Shown: positions 8,581 to 16,660, counted from the stretch's first letter. The stretch: DNA of 64,000 nt from CAWDMC01 sp963803295 (GCA_963803295.1 CAWDMC010000022.1:1-64000), one strand, 5' to 3'. Numbers and translations are program-made. Notes: a model not told the origin generated them from the sequence alone.

Positions 8581-9164
8581 ATGAATATACCAGCGTTAAG
8601 TACAACAGAAATAGCTGTAATCATTGCACTCGCTGCGATTGGGGTTGCAGGCATCGCCGTCTTGCTTGTTCTCCGCAAGCGCCGGACCGAAAGGCTGCGC
8701 ACTCAGTTTGGTGGCGCTGAATACCTCCGCGCCGTAAAGGAAGGCGGGAGCCGGCGGCATGCTGAAGCTGGGCTCGAAGGGCGCGCAGAGCGAATCGAGG
8801 CTCTCCACATCCGCCCGCTTGCCTCAGGCGACAGGGCTCGGTTCGCGGAGTCGTGGCGCAGAGTCGAGGGGCAGTTTGTTGACGGTCCCGGGGGTGCGGT
8901 AACAGAAGCCGACCAGCTTCTGCGCGATGTGATGTCACCCACGGTTATCCGGTAACTGACTTTGAACAGCGGGCGGCAGATATATCGGTGGACCATCCCC
9001 TGGTAATAGAGAATTACCGAAAAGCCCACGAAATCGCACTTCGCCAAACGCGGGGACAAGCCACTACCGAGGATTTGCGCCAGGCCATGATCCATTACCG
9101 GACGCTTTTCGAGGATCTAGCGGGCGAGGCCGAGTTGGCCCGCGCAACGGCCGCGTCAGCATGA
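8581..9164 (+). pseudogene. Membrane-anchored hypothetical protein, frameshifted
   Basis: The frame from ATG 8581 (strong GGAGGG site upstream) gives an N-terminal membrane anchor (EIAVIIALAAIGVAGIAVLL) followed by a basic and then soluble helical region (FAESWRRVEGQFVDGPGGAV). It hits a stop at 8955. From 8943 the next frame continues without a break as GYPVTDFEQRAADISVDHP to AELARATAASA and stops at 9164. The two halves read as one protein of about 194 aa. They are separated by loss of one base near the CCC at 8938-8940. Whether this is real or a sequencing error is open. Confidence 0.7.
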
Positions 9165-9358
9165 CACACGCGTGCAAACGGAGCTGTCCCGGCGGGTGGG
9201 TAGAGGCTTCGAAGGCGTGGTCGGCTCGTAGTCCAGTGGTCCTGAACGAAAACGCGGGAGAAGCTAGTCATTGGATGTAACAGGTGGAAGGGCGGCCAAG
9301 CGTTTAACAGTCTGTCCGCTACAAAGTAGTGCCCAAGCGAAAGGGAGTTCACCTTTAT

Positions 9359-9583
9359 ATGAAAGCTGCAATTGGGTTTGGGATCTTGCTGATCGTGCTG
9401 GGCGTTATTTCCCTGGCCTACCAGGGCAGCACGTACACCCACCAAGAGAAGATCCTTGACCTCGGTCCGATTCAAGCAAGCGAGACAGTGAAAGAGCGGA
9501 TGTCGTTGCCTCCTATTCTGGGTGGACTTGCTCTGGTCGGAGGTGTAGCCCTGGTCGTTGTTGGATCGAGACGGAAAATGTAG
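9359..9583 (+). CDS. Small two-helix membrane protein, 74 aa
   Basis: Two transmembrane segments (AIGFGILLIVLGVISLAY near the N-terminus and ILGGLALVGGVALVVVG at the C-terminus) flank an exposed polar loop (TYTHQEKILDLGPIQASE). A short basic tail RRKM ends the protein. The architecture resembles DUF3185-like small inner-membrane proteins. GGGAG precedes the ATG. It lies within the small stress-protein island and the function is unknown. Confidence 0.65.
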   Translation: MKAAIGFGILLIVLGVISLAYQGSTYTHQEKILDLGPIQASETVKERMSLPPILGGLALVGGVALVVVGSRRKM

Positions 9584-9750
9584 GGAAGGGCCTGAATCTC
9601 TTGCGTCTCCTCCTCCCCGGGCAAGCAACGGAGGCGAGAAGCCACGGAGAAGGAATGGAAACTCTCACAGACATGGCAGAAACTGCCATGCTGCGACACC
9701 GGGCGAGCGTTATGTGCCGCCCTGCAAGTAACTCGAAATGGAGGAACAAT

Positions 9751-10269
9751 ATGGCTCTAAACAAAAAAGCAACGTGGACCAGGGTAATCTTCACCCTGCT
9801 GGTGACCGGGATGTTGGGACTAGGTCTGATGCCGCTTGCTTCCGCACTCGATCGTAGCGATACGAAGAAGGTGCAGGAGACTCTGCGCGACAAAGGCTAC
9901 TACACGGCGCCAGTCGATGGCGTCTTGGGGCCCCAAACCAGAGAGGCGATTCGTCAGTATCAAAAGTCGGAAAGTCTACCGGTCACAGGTCACCTTGATG
10001 CCCAGACAGCCGGCAAGCTCGGGGTGGGACCGGAATCAATAGGCGGCGAATTCAAAGGCGCCGGCCACGAGGTTGGAGAGGGTGGCGAAGAGGCCGGCCA
10101 CGAAATGAAGCAGGGCAAGCCCGTCGCGTCAGGCAAGGAAATGGGTAAGGGTATAGGCCGTGGAGCCAAGAAATTCGGTGAGGGAGTCAAGAAAGCCGTC
10201 ACTCCCGACAGCGACCGCGGAGACCGCGAAAAGAAAGAGCAACCTGAAAAAACGGAGAACCCACAGTAG
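9751..10269 (+). CDS. Exported peptidoglycan-binding domain protein
   Basis: A 172-aa protein with a signal peptide or N-terminal anchor (VIFTLLVTGMLGLGLMPLAS). One PG_binding_1 repeat covers about residues 33-90 (VQETLRDKGYYTAPVDGVLG, then TREAIRQYQKSESLPVTG, ending AGKLGV). The C-terminal half is low-complexity, Gly/Lys/Glu-rich and hydrophilic. GGAGG lies six bases before ATG 9751. It probably binds cell-wall peptides in the periplasm. Co-orientation with CsbD and other small proteins suggests envelope stress. Confidence 0.82.
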   Translation: MALNKKATWTRVIFTLLVTGMLGLGLMPLASALDRSDTKKVQETLRDKGYYTAPVDGVLGPQTREAIRQYQKSESLPVTGHLDAQTAGKLGVGPESIGGEFKGAGHEVGEGGEEAGHEMKQGKPVASGKEMGKGIGRGAKKFGEGVKKAVTPDSDRGDREKKEQPEKTENPQ

Positions 10270-10459
10270 TTGAGTCCGGGCACTCTCTTCTTTCCGGCGA
10301 AGCAAAGAGCCGCAATAGGCCTTGAGAAGACTGGCAAGTGAGCTCGCTTCAGGGCCTACAGGTGAGTGATTGGTTCAGCGATACGGCGAGCCGGGCGGTT
10401 TCCTTCCTAACCAGTAAGACCGGGAGCGAAGGCCATCCGGAGGCCGAAAGGAGATTCCC

Positions 10460-10706
10460 ATGTTATTGATCCTTGCTGATTGTCGTTTTGGTGCTCGTGT
10501 TTGGCGGTGGCGGAGGTTATTACGGATACCGGAGATGGGGTTCGGGCGGAGGCGTTGGGATCGTCGGAGTGGTTCTGATCGTTCTGGCGCTCTTGTACCT
10601 GTTCGGCGGCTGCATCTGTCCCGGTGAGGTAGCGAAATGGGGGAACGAAAATTCGAGGAGGGAGAATGACCTTCGATCACGACTTGTCAAACATGTCGAT
10701 GGATGA
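10460..10706 (+). pseudogene. Small glycine-rich membrane protein, frameshifted (DUF3309-like)
   Basis: ATG 10460, preceded by AAGGAGA, encodes only MLLILA before leaving frame. From 10473 the shifted frame reads LLIVVLVLVFGGGGGYYGYR, then a second hydrophobic helix VGIVGVVLIVLALLYLFGG. This is the pattern of tiny two-helix DUF3309-like proteins. Removing one T from the TT at 10473-10474 joins MLLIL to LLIVVLVL in frame. The apparent C-terminal extension overlaps the next gene and is probably not native. Confidence 0.55.
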
Positions 10707-10884
10707 AGCCAAGCTGTGGATCTACCTCCACATTGATTCATTTCGCGCGGACATCCTGGCCGATTACAACAGTTCCCGGGGCATTCGCTCGCACCACGAG
10801 GTGCAGGATTCGTTCGGCGATGCCATCAAGAATGCCGCCACGATCACCGGCGCGAGACCTTATCCAAGGATGCGGGATAACTGA
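10666..10884 (+). CDS. hypothetical protein, 72 aa
   Basis: A soluble 72-aa protein with a very strong ribosome site (AGGAGGGAGA) before ATG 10666. It is mildly acidic, with the core MDEAKLWIYLHIDSFRADIL and a C-terminal TITGARPYPRMRDN. It has no cysteines or membrane segment. I do not recognise the family. It overlaps the end of the frameshifted ORF before it and is co-oriented with the stress island. Confidence 0.6.
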   Translation: MTFDHDLSNMSMDEAKLWIYLHIDSFRADILADYNSSRGIRSHHEVQDSFGDAIKNAATITGARPYPRMRDN

Positions 10885-10976
10885 GCGGGAAAACGGTCTT
10901 CTGATGCCCGCCGAACCCAGTCTCTCCGAGGGCAGGATGCAATCGAAAAGCGATCAGTCATCTGACTGAGAGGGCA

Positions 10977-11108
10977 ATGTTCATCGTCTATGAGTACGCC
11001 TTTAGTGTGCTTACAGTTTTGATCGGTGCAATGCTGTTGTTCACGATGGTCGCGATGTTCTTAGCGCTTTCAGCGGGAATTGTGCGTTTTGGCGCCGCGC
11101 CGTTGTAA
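10977..11108 (+). CDS. Single-pass membrane microprotein, 43 aa
   Basis: A 43-aa ORF starting ATG with AGAGGG just upstream. Nearly the whole protein is hydrophobic (AFSVLTVLIGAMLLFTMVAM, then FLALSAGIVRFGAAPL), giving one or two membrane helices. No family is recognised. It fits the run of tiny envelope proteins between 8 and 11.4 kb. Confidence 0.45.
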   Translation: MFIVYEYAFSVLTVLIGAMLLFTMVAMFLALSAGIVRFGAAPL

Positions 11109-11248
11109 AGAGTCGCATCGCGGACGATGCAATTCAGACGAAAGAGGATGGCGGCCAAGTTCGCCGCTCGTAGTGTCGGTTCGCCTCTGACGTAACCACC
11201 AAGCCGAAGACTTGGGTAAGAACTAAGATCTCAAAGCAGGAGGGTGAC

Positions 11249-11446
11249 ATGAAATCAGGCGCTAAGGACGAGCTGAAAGGCAAGTTTCACGAAGTGAAGG
11301 GCAAGATCAAGCAGCAGCTGGGAAAAGCTACCAACAACAGCGATTTGGAGGTCGAAGGCAAGAACGAAAGGACAGCCGGTAAGGTTCAGAATAAGATCGG
11401 CCAAGTTGAAAAAGCTGTGAGCTTGCGGCAAGCCTGCGTGACCTGA
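11249..11446 (+). CDS. CsbD family stress-response protein, altered C-terminus
   Basis: A 65-aa CsbD protein (DELKGKFHEVKGKIKQQLGK, then NNSDLEVEGKNER and GKVQNKIGQVEKAV) with a perfect AGGAGGGTGAC site before the ATG. Its last residues SLRQACVT do not fit the family, which normally ends soon after QVEK. The IS66-type element begins just downstream, so the native C-terminus may have been replaced by sequence at the element's edge. It is a paralogue of the protein at 8315. Confidence 0.88.
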   Translation: MKSGAKDELKGKFHEVKGKIKQQLGKATNNSDLEVEGKNERTAGKVQNKIGQVEKAVSLRQACVT

Positions 11447-11504
11447 GCTCGCTGTAGCTGCTAAGGTCGGTCTTTCCCTCATGCGGAATGAAGGAGAACC
11501 GACG

Positions 11505-11942
11505 GTGGCCAGATCGCCCGATATTCCAAACAACATACAGAAGGTTAGCCGGCGTTTCGAGCGGTGGCGGAGCAGGCACACCGGACGCTTGCCGATTCCG
11601 AGGCGCTTGTGGGCCGCAGCGGTGGAGCTGGCCCGGGAGCATGGGGTTTTTCGCACCGCCAAGGCTTTGCATTTGGAGTACGGCAAGTTGAAGCGCTTGC
11701 TGGAATCGGCAAGTCCAGTAGCCAAGTCTCGGAGGGCGAAGGTCCGGAGGGCAAGGCGGCGAGGCGCCCGGTCCTCGGCGCCACCGCCGGCGTTTGTGGA
11801 ACTGATGACGACAGCGACGGCGGGCCTGTCAGAGTGCCTGATCGAGTTGGAAGGGCGGCGCGGCAAGGTGCGCATTCAGTGGAAAGGGACGACGGCGCCG
11901 GACCTGGGTGGGCTGAGCCGGGCGTTTTGGGAATCAAAGTGA
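11505..11942 (+). CDS. IS66-associated accessory protein (TnpA-like)
   Basis: A basic 145-aa protein whose N-terminal half (FERWRSRHTGRLPIPRRLW, then LAREHGVFRTAKALHLEYGK) reads as a helix-turn-helix DNA-binding segment. A very basic linker (KSRRAKVRRARRRG) follows. It occupies the place of IS66 TnpA. GTG 11505 is preferred because AAGGAG lies eight bases upstream; ATG 11481 is the alternative. It overlaps TnpB by GTGA, implying translational coupling. Confidence 0.65.
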   Translation: MARSPDIPNNIQKVSRRFERWRSRHTGRLPIPRRLWAAAVELAREHGVFRTAKALHLEYGKLKRLLESASPVAKSRRAKVRRARRRGARSSAPPPAFVELMTTATAGLSECLIELEGRRGKVRIQWKGTTAPDLGGLSRAFWESK

Positions 11943-12298
11943 TTCAGATCGTGCCCCAGATGAAGATTCTGGTGGCGATTGAAGCCGTGGATGGAAGAAA
12001 AGGTATCGACTCCTTGGTCCGGCTGTGTCAGGAGAAGCTGCAGGAAGATCCCTTCTCCGGATGCGTGTTCGTGTTTCGAAGCCGCAGTGGGACGGCGATT
12101 CGTCTACTCAGTTACGACGGCCAGGGATATTGGCTGGCGCAGAAGCGGCTTTCCAAGGGAAGGTTCGTGTGGTGGCCGGAAGCAAGTGAGCCGACCAAAC
12201 CCCTGGAAGCCTACGAGGTACAGTTGCTCATGGCCGCCGGCGATGTGTCGCGCGTGCGCGCGGCGCCGATGTGGCGGCGGGTGAAGGCGTTGAAGTAA
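11939..12298 (+). CDS. tnpB: IS66 family accessory protein TnpB (Orf2)
   Basis: A 119-aa protein with the TnpB/IS66 Orf2 signature: GIDSLVRLCQEKLQEDPFSG, then VFVFRSRSGTAIRLLSYDG, GYWLAQKRLSKGRFVWWP and a C-terminal EVQLLMAAGD. The family is required for IS66 transposition but its biochemistry is unclear. The start is GTG 11939, overlapping the stop of the preceding gene. Its length is normal for the family. Confidence 0.88.
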   Translation: MIQIVPQMKILVAIEAVDGRKGIDSLVRLCQEKLQEDPFSGCVFVFRSRSGTAIRLLSYDGQGYWLAQKRLSKGRFVWWPEASEPTKPLEAYEVQLLMAAGDVSRVRAAPMWRRVKALK

Positions 12299-12372
12299 AG
12301 ACTGCAAAAGCGGTTCTGCCAATTCCTCCCCCCCTTGCGTTCCAGAAAAAAAGGCTACATACTGTTGCCGAG

Positions 12373-13248
12373 ATGGCTGAACTCAAGTACCGGGGCCGGG
12401 TCATCACCAGGGAAGACATCCTCTATATAAGGGAACTGATCGCCCAGAATCCGCCTGAGAGCCGACGGACGCTGTCTAAGAAGCTGTGCGAAGCCTGGCA
12501 ATGGAAACAAGCCAACGGCGCCTTGCGCGACATGGTATGCCGCGGCCTGTTGCTCATGCTGGACCGTGCTGGACAGATCGAGTTACCGCCCGTGAAGTTT
12601 GTGCCGCACAACCCGCTGGCGCGGCGAATGCGGCCGGCTCCGGTGCCGATCGACACGACGCCGGTGGAAAGCCGTCTGCACCAGATCCAGCCCTTGGAAT
12701 TTGCTCAGGTGCGGCGCAGCGGGGATGAGCCGCTGTTTAACAGCCTGATGGAGCAGTATCACTACTTGGCTTACGAACAGCCGGTGGGGGAGCACCTGAA
12801 ATTTCTGGTCTGGGGGCAGGGCCGGCCGCTGGCCTGCGTGGCCTGGTCGAGCGCGCCGCGACACCTGGGCGCGCGGGACCACTACATCGGCTGGAACCCA
12901 CAAGCGCGGCGGCGCAACATCCGCTTCATCGCTTACAACACGCGATTCCTGATCCTGCCGTGGGTAAGGGTCGACCACCTGGCGTCCCATATCCTGGGCC
13001 GAATGGCAGCGCGGATCTCAGACGACTGGCAGCGAATGTACGGGCATCCGATCTACTTTCTGGAAACGTTCGTGGATCCGGAGCAATTCCGCGGCACCTG
13101 CTACCGCGCGGCCAACTGGGTGTTGCTCGGCAAGACCACGGGACGAGGCAAGCAATCCAACAGCGACGTACCGAACCGGTCGATCAAACAGGTTCTGGGA
13201 TTTCCGTTGACGAAGCGGTTTCGTGAACTGCTCGGGGGATCAGGATGA
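12373..13248 (+). CDS. DUF4338 (Druantia DruA-like) protein carried by IS66 element
   Basis: A 291-aa protein matching DUF4338, the family that includes DruA of the Druantia anti-phage system. Recognisable segments are ITREDILYIRELIAQNPPES, LFNSLMEQYHYLAYEQPVGE, FLVWGQGRPLACVAWSSAP and DDWQRMYGHPIYFLETFVD. The C-terminal CYRAANWVLLGKTTGRGK to SIKQVLGFPLT is typical. ATG 12373 is the conservative start; an in-frame GTG at 12271 would overlap TnpB. DUF4338 genes occur often in IS66-type elements, so defence activity is not implied. Confidence 0.85.
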   Translation: MAELKYRGRVITREDILYIRELIAQNPPESRRTLSKKLCEAWQWKQANGALRDMVCRGLLLMLDRAGQIELPPVKFVPHNPLARRMRPAPVPIDTTPVESRLHQIQPLEFAQVRRSGDEPLFNSLMEQYHYLAYEQPVGEHLKFLVWGQGRPLACVAWSSAPRHLGARDHYIGWNPQARRRNIRFIAYNTRFLILPWVRVDHLASHILGRMAARISDDWQRMYGHPIYFLETFVDPEQFRGTCYRAANWVLLGKTTGRGKQSNSDVPNRSIKQVLGFPLTKRFRELLGGSG

Positions 13249-14783
13249 AGCCCGCCCGGCGCCGTATCGAGGTGAATTTGGAGGAACTGGACCGGGTGTT
13301 GGACGGGGCCCGGCAAACGCCGTTGAGCGAGGCCGATTACGACAAACTCAAGGGCGCATTGCATGCCTTGGCGGCGATGCTGGTGTCATCGCGCCCTACG
13401 GAGAAGACCCGTGCCGTAGTGGAAGAATCGGGAGGCTCGGAAACGGACGCTGGAAGTCCGGCGGATACCAACACTCCCCCACCGCCCGGACACGGACGCA
13501 ACGGTGCAGGGGCTTTTGGCGGCGCCCGAAAGGTCGACATTGCGCACCCGAAGTTGGCGCACGGGGATCGCTGCCCGGAGTGCGGGAAGGGCAACGTATA
13601 CGGGCAGAAGGAGCCGAAGGTGCTGGTGCGGGTTGTGGGGCAGGCTCCGCTGGCGGCCACCGTTTACTCGCTCGAGCGCTTGCGCTGCGGGGCCTGCGGG
13701 CAGGTGTTTACGGCCCCGGAGCCGGAAGGAGTGGGTCCGGAAAAGTACGATGAGACGGCGGCGGCGATGATCGCGCAACTCAAGTACGGGAGTGGGACCC
13801 CGTTCTACCGCTTGGAACAACTCGAAGGGCAACTGGGGATTCCGTTACCGGCGGCGACCCAGTGGGAGATCGTGCAGGAAGCGGCGGAGTTGATCAAGCC
13901 GGCGCGGGATGAGTTGATCCGGCAGGCGGCGCAGGGCGAGGTAGTCCACAACGACGACACCCGCATGCGAGTGTTACGGCTGGCGCGCGAGGCGTCGGAC
14001 GAACGCACGGGGGTGTTCACCAGTGGCATCGTGTCAACCGGCCCAGGCTGGAAGATCGCGCTGTACTTCACCGGGCGCCGGCATGCCGGCGAGAATATGG
14101 CCGACGTATTGCAGCAGCGGGCCAGGCCGTCGAGCCCACCCATCCAAATGTGTGACGCGCTCTCGCGCAACATTCCGAAGTTACCCGGCGGAGTGGAGAT
14201 TCTGCTGGCCAATTGCCTGGCACACGGTCGGAGACAGTTTGTAGAAGTGGCGGCGAACTTCCCCGACGAATGCCGCTACGTGCTGGAGATGCTGGGCCAG
14301 GTGTATGGCCACGATGCTGAAGCGCGTGAAGGTGGGTTGACGGCGGAAGAGCGGCTGCGGTTTCATCAAGAACGGAGCGGTCTGGTGATGGACCAACTGC
14401 ACGGCTGGCTGGAAGCGCAGTTTGCAGAGCGCAAGACGGAGCCGAACTCGGGGCTCGGCAAGGCGATCACCTACCTGCTCCGACATTGGCGTCCTTTGAC
14501 GACGTTTCTTCGCGTAGCTGGGGCACCACTGGACAACAACATCGTGGAGAGGGCATTGAAAAGGGCCGTTCTTCACAGGAAGAATGCATTGTTCTACCGG
14601 ACGCTAAACGGGGCGCAGGTGGGCGATCTATTCATGAGCCTGATCCACACTTGCCAGTTGTGCGGCGCCAACTCCTTCGATTATCTGACCGAGCTCCAGC
14701 GCCACGCCCAGGAACTGGCGGCCAACCCCGTGGAATGGATGCCCTGGAACTACCGCAAGACGATTGAGCGAGCCGGAGTATGA
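13245..14783 (+). CDS. tnpC: IS66 family transposase
   Basis: A 512-aa transposase with an N-terminal helical region, a Zn-finger of two CxxC pairs (CPECGKGN and CGACGQVF, residues about 105-150), and the DDE catalytic domain. Visible elements are GEVVHNDDTRMRVL, the Asp in QMCDALSRNIP, ANCLAHGRRQF, and the C-terminal VAGAPLDNNIVERALKRAV with the catalytic Glu. The C-terminal IS66 domain is present (TLNGAQVGDLFMSLIHTCQL). It appears full-length and intact. It overlaps the DUF4338 gene by ATGA. Confidence 0.95.
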   Translation: MKPARRRIEVNLEELDRVLDGARQTPLSEADYDKLKGALHALAAMLVSSRPTEKTRAVVEESGGSETDAGSPADTNTPPPPGHGRNGAGAFGGARKVDIAHPKLAHGDRCPECGKGNVYGQKEPKVLVRVVGQAPLAATVYSLERLRCGACGQVFTAPEPEGVGPEKYDETAAAMIAQLKYGSGTPFYRLEQLEGQLGIPLPAATQWEIVQEAAELIKPARDELIRQAAQGEVVHNDDTRMRVLRLAREASDERTGVFTSGIVSTGPGWKIALYFTGRRHAGENMADVLQQRARPSSPPIQMCDALSRNIPKLPGGVEILLANCLAHGRRQFVEVAANFPDECRYVLEMLGQVYGHDAEAREGGLTAEERLRFHQERSGLVMDQLHGWLEAQFAERKTEPNSGLGKAITYLLRHWRPLTTFLRVAGAPLDNNIVERALKRAVLHRKNALFYRTLNGAQVGDLFMSLIHTCQLCGANSFDYLTELQRHAQELAANPVEWMPWNYRKTIERAGV

Positions 14784-14787
14784 TGAA

Positions 14788-14827
14788 TCCGGCCTGGCCG
14801 GAAACCATCCTCTTCGGCCAGGCCGGA
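14788..14827 (+). terminator. Hairpin downstream of IS66 transposase
   Basis: CCGGCCTGGCCG at 14789-14800 is exactly complementary to CGGCCAGGCCGG at 14815-14826, with one further T-A pair at the base and a 14-base loop. There is no U-tract, so it is either a Rho-assisted terminator or a structural end of the element. Confidence 0.5.
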
Positions 14828-14855
14828 GCGGCAGTCGAAAAGGGGCGAAAAACGG

Positions 14856-15497
14856 GTGTCCCGCACGGCGAAATTGCGGAAGGTTTTTGGCCACCCCCCT
14901 CACCGGGCCCAAACACCGTTCCGGGCAGGCCTCTACGCCCGCGTTTCTACCCAGGATCAGCAGACCATCCCGATGCAGAGCCGGGCCCTGCGCGAATACG
15001 CCAAACGTCGGGGCTGGACGATCGCTCTGCAAGTCAAAGAAATCGGCTCGGGCGCTTCTCAGCGGGAGCGGCGAGAGCAATTGCTGGAGGCCGCACGCCG
15101 CCGCGAGATCGACGTCGTGTTAGTCTGGCGGCTGGACCGTTGGGGCCGCTCGGTCACGGACTTGCTGGCAACCTTGCAGGAACTGGAGCATCTGGGCGTC
15201 GGCTTCGTGTCGCTAACGGAAGCGCTGGACCTGACGACCCCGGCCGGTCGCGCCATGGCTGGCCTTTTAGCCGTGTTCGCGGAGTTCGAAAGGGAGATTC
15301 TGCGGGAACGAGTTCGGGCCGGCCTGGCCCACGCCCGCCAGAACGGCCAACGTCTGGGGAGACCCGCTACGGCAGCTCTCCACGCTGATAAGATCCGGAA
15401 GCTCTACCGCGCGGGCACGAGTAAATCCGAAATTGCGCGCCGGTTGCAAATCGGTCGTACCTCCGTACGCCGCATTCTGAAAGAAAGGATTGGGTAA
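14856..15497 (+). CDS. Serine site-specific recombinase (resolvase/invertase)
   Basis: A 213-aa small serine recombinase. The catalytic domain starts RAGLYARVSTQDQQTIPMQS, with the nucleophilic Ser in ARVST. DVVLVWRLDRWGRSVTDLL carries the conserved Arg pair, and AEFEREILRERVRAGLAHAR is the long dimer helix. A C-terminal Hin-type helix-turn-helix (SEIARRLQIGRTSVRRIL) follows. The start is GTG. It is the first of three genes (with 15497 and 15912) that look like one small mobile module. Confidence 0.9.
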   Translation: MSRTAKLRKVFGHPPHRAQTPFRAGLYARVSTQDQQTIPMQSRALREYAKRRGWTIALQVKEIGSGASQRERREQLLEAARRREIDVVLVWRLDRWGRSVTDLLATLQELEHLGVGFVSLTEALDLTTPAGRAMAGLLAVFAEFEREILRERVRAGLAHARQNGQRLGRPATAALHADKIRKLYRAGTSKSEIARRLQIGRTSVRRILKERIG

Positions 15498-15889
15498 TGA
15501 GCAGTCCCTCTACGGAATACCACAAGATCTGGGTTGAACAGTGCGCGGCAACGGAAGACATCCGCGAACGCTTTGGATTGGAAAGCGCTCTCGATTATCT
15601 GGTCGGAGAGAAACTCTTCAGCTTTGTGGCGGCCTCCGAACAAGATCCTCTGTTCGCGCAAGAGTTGGCCGACTTCGTTGCTGAAATCCGGCGGTTGTTT
15701 ACCACCGCAGAGATTCGCGCCTATCTTCGCCACCTGGAGCGTACCAAGTTCCTCGCACCCCCCGAGCCCGATTTAGATAGGGATGATCTGGATGAGGAAG
15801 ACGAGGAAGAACCTTCGCCAGCCCATCCGGTGATCGGTGCACAGGAACTGCTGCGGTATTCCCGTGTGCGGCAACTTCTCCAGGATTGA
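15497..15889 (+). CDS. hypothetical protein next to resolvase, 130 aa
   Basis: The ATG overlaps the resolvase stop by one base (TAATG), so the two are translationally coupled. The protein is acidic and helical, with a strongly acidic linker near residues 92-105 (DLDRDDLDEEDEEE) and a C-terminal RVRQLLQD. I do not recognise the family. Coupling suggests a partner or regulator of the recombinase (inference). Confidence 0.6.
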   Translation: MSSPSTEYHKIWVEQCAATEDIRERFGLESALDYLVGEKLFSFVAASEQDPLFAQELADFVAEIRRLFTTAEIRAYLRHLERTKFLAPPEPDLDRDDLDEEDEEEPSPAHPVIGAQELLRYSRVRQLLQD

Positions 15890-15911
15890 GGCAGCGCGGA
15901 GGACTTCATCG

Positions 15912-16280
15912 ATGCCCAAACTCAAAAGGGACCCAGTGCGAGAGGACCGAATCCACAACGAAGCGATCGTGGACGCTTATGGGCCGGAAGAGCAGGCCCT
16001 GGGCTGGTATTACTACCTGGAGAACAAAATCCACTTCCCGTTCCAGGCCGAATGTCGCCGGACCAAGGCGGTTTCGCCCCTCCTCAAGGGTGAACGGGTC
16101 GAAGTCCGGCACTTGGCACCGGAAGACGCCTGCACCGCTGACATGCTCGTACAGATCCACTGGCACGGCCGCAAAATGGCCGTGCCCCTGTCCCAACTGA
16201 TCGGAATAGATGTAAACGAATCAACTGCCGACGCCATCGCCGACTGGCATTATTGGGTGGCCCAAGGCTACTGCTTCTGA
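15912..16280 (+). CDS. CcbP-like calcium-binding family protein
   Basis: A 122-aa protein whose pattern matches the CcbP-type calcium-binding family: EQALGWYYYLENKIHFPFQA, then RVEVRHLAPEDAC, WHGRKMAVPLSQLIGIDV and a C-terminal ADWHYWVAQGYCF. The cyanobacterial member sequesters Ca2+ in heterocyst differentiation. In genomes like this one it is typically a cargo-type gene near mobile elements. It follows the coupled resolvase pair by 22 bases and is probably co-transcribed. Confidence 0.7.
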   Translation: MPKLKRDPVREDRIHNEAIVDAYGPEEQALGWYYYLENKIHFPFQAECRRTKAVSPLLKGERVEVRHLAPEDACTADMLVQIHWHGRKMAVPLSQLIGIDVNESTADAIADWHYWVAQGYCF

Positions 16281-16402
16281 TTCACCACCCAACCCCACCG
16301 ATCTACGCAGACCTACCGAAAGCTCACCGATGCTCCAACCCCGCCTGACAGCGTATTCGCGCATGGCGCGGGTCTGCAAGGGTGTCGGCGGCGGTGAAAA
16401 AC

Positions 16403-16433
16403 GGGGCCAGTTCGGCGGTTGAAAGGGGGCCAG
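16403..16433. repeat. IS21-like terminal repeat pair (degraded)
   Basis: GGGGCCAG occurs at 16403-16410 and again at 16426-16433, a 23-base period. The same 23-base spacing of GGGGCCAAATC is seen at 22875-22908. Multiple short direct repeats with this core are typical of IS21 termini, and an istB fragment lies just beyond. Confidence 0.5.
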
Positions 16434-16495
16434 CCGTGTGGTTACGCCGCGGACTCTTCCGAGGCGCAGAGCCGAGGGAAAGGCGGAGGGGTCTG

Positions 16496-16660
16496 TTAGG
16501 TTAGCTTCTCGCCAGCCTTGGGGCCGTGCGCACGATAGGACTTGCCTTTGATCTTGAGGATGATGGCGGCCTTGTACCAGTCGATCGAGGAGGGCCATCG
16601 CTAAGGGGCCGTCGAACAGATAGTCTCCCCACTTGTCAAAGTCGACGTTAGTCACCCAAG
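16496..16660 (-). pseudogene. istB: IS21 istB C-terminal fragment
   Basis: On the minus strand TNVDFDKWGDYLFDGPLAM followed by ALLDRL is the C-terminal region of an IstB ATPase. After a one-base shift the adjacent frame gives AAIILKIKGKSYRAHGPKAG, then EKLT and a stop at 16496. Walker motifs are absent. It is a remnant of an IS21-family helper gene, different in sequence from the istB fragments near 22.1-22.9 kb. Confidence 0.7.

Larger units (their letters stand above)
11447..14830 (+). mobile_element. IS66-type element with DUF4338 passenger
   Basis: Four tightly packed genes on one strand: a 145-aa TnpA-like protein, IS66 Orf2/TnpB, a DUF4338 (DruA-like) protein and the IS66 transposase. 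They have GTGA or ATGA overlaps at 11939-11942 and 13245-13248. A 12-bp perfect inverted repeat lies directly after the transposase. I could not identify the terminal inverted repeats or a target-site duplication, so the ends given are approximate. Confidence 0.7.

Noticed and set aside
12271..12372. Extended N-terminus of the DUF4338 protein from GTG 12271
   Set aside because: The extra 34 residues are Pro/Val-rich, overlap TnpB and lack a ribosome site; the family match begins after ATG 12373.
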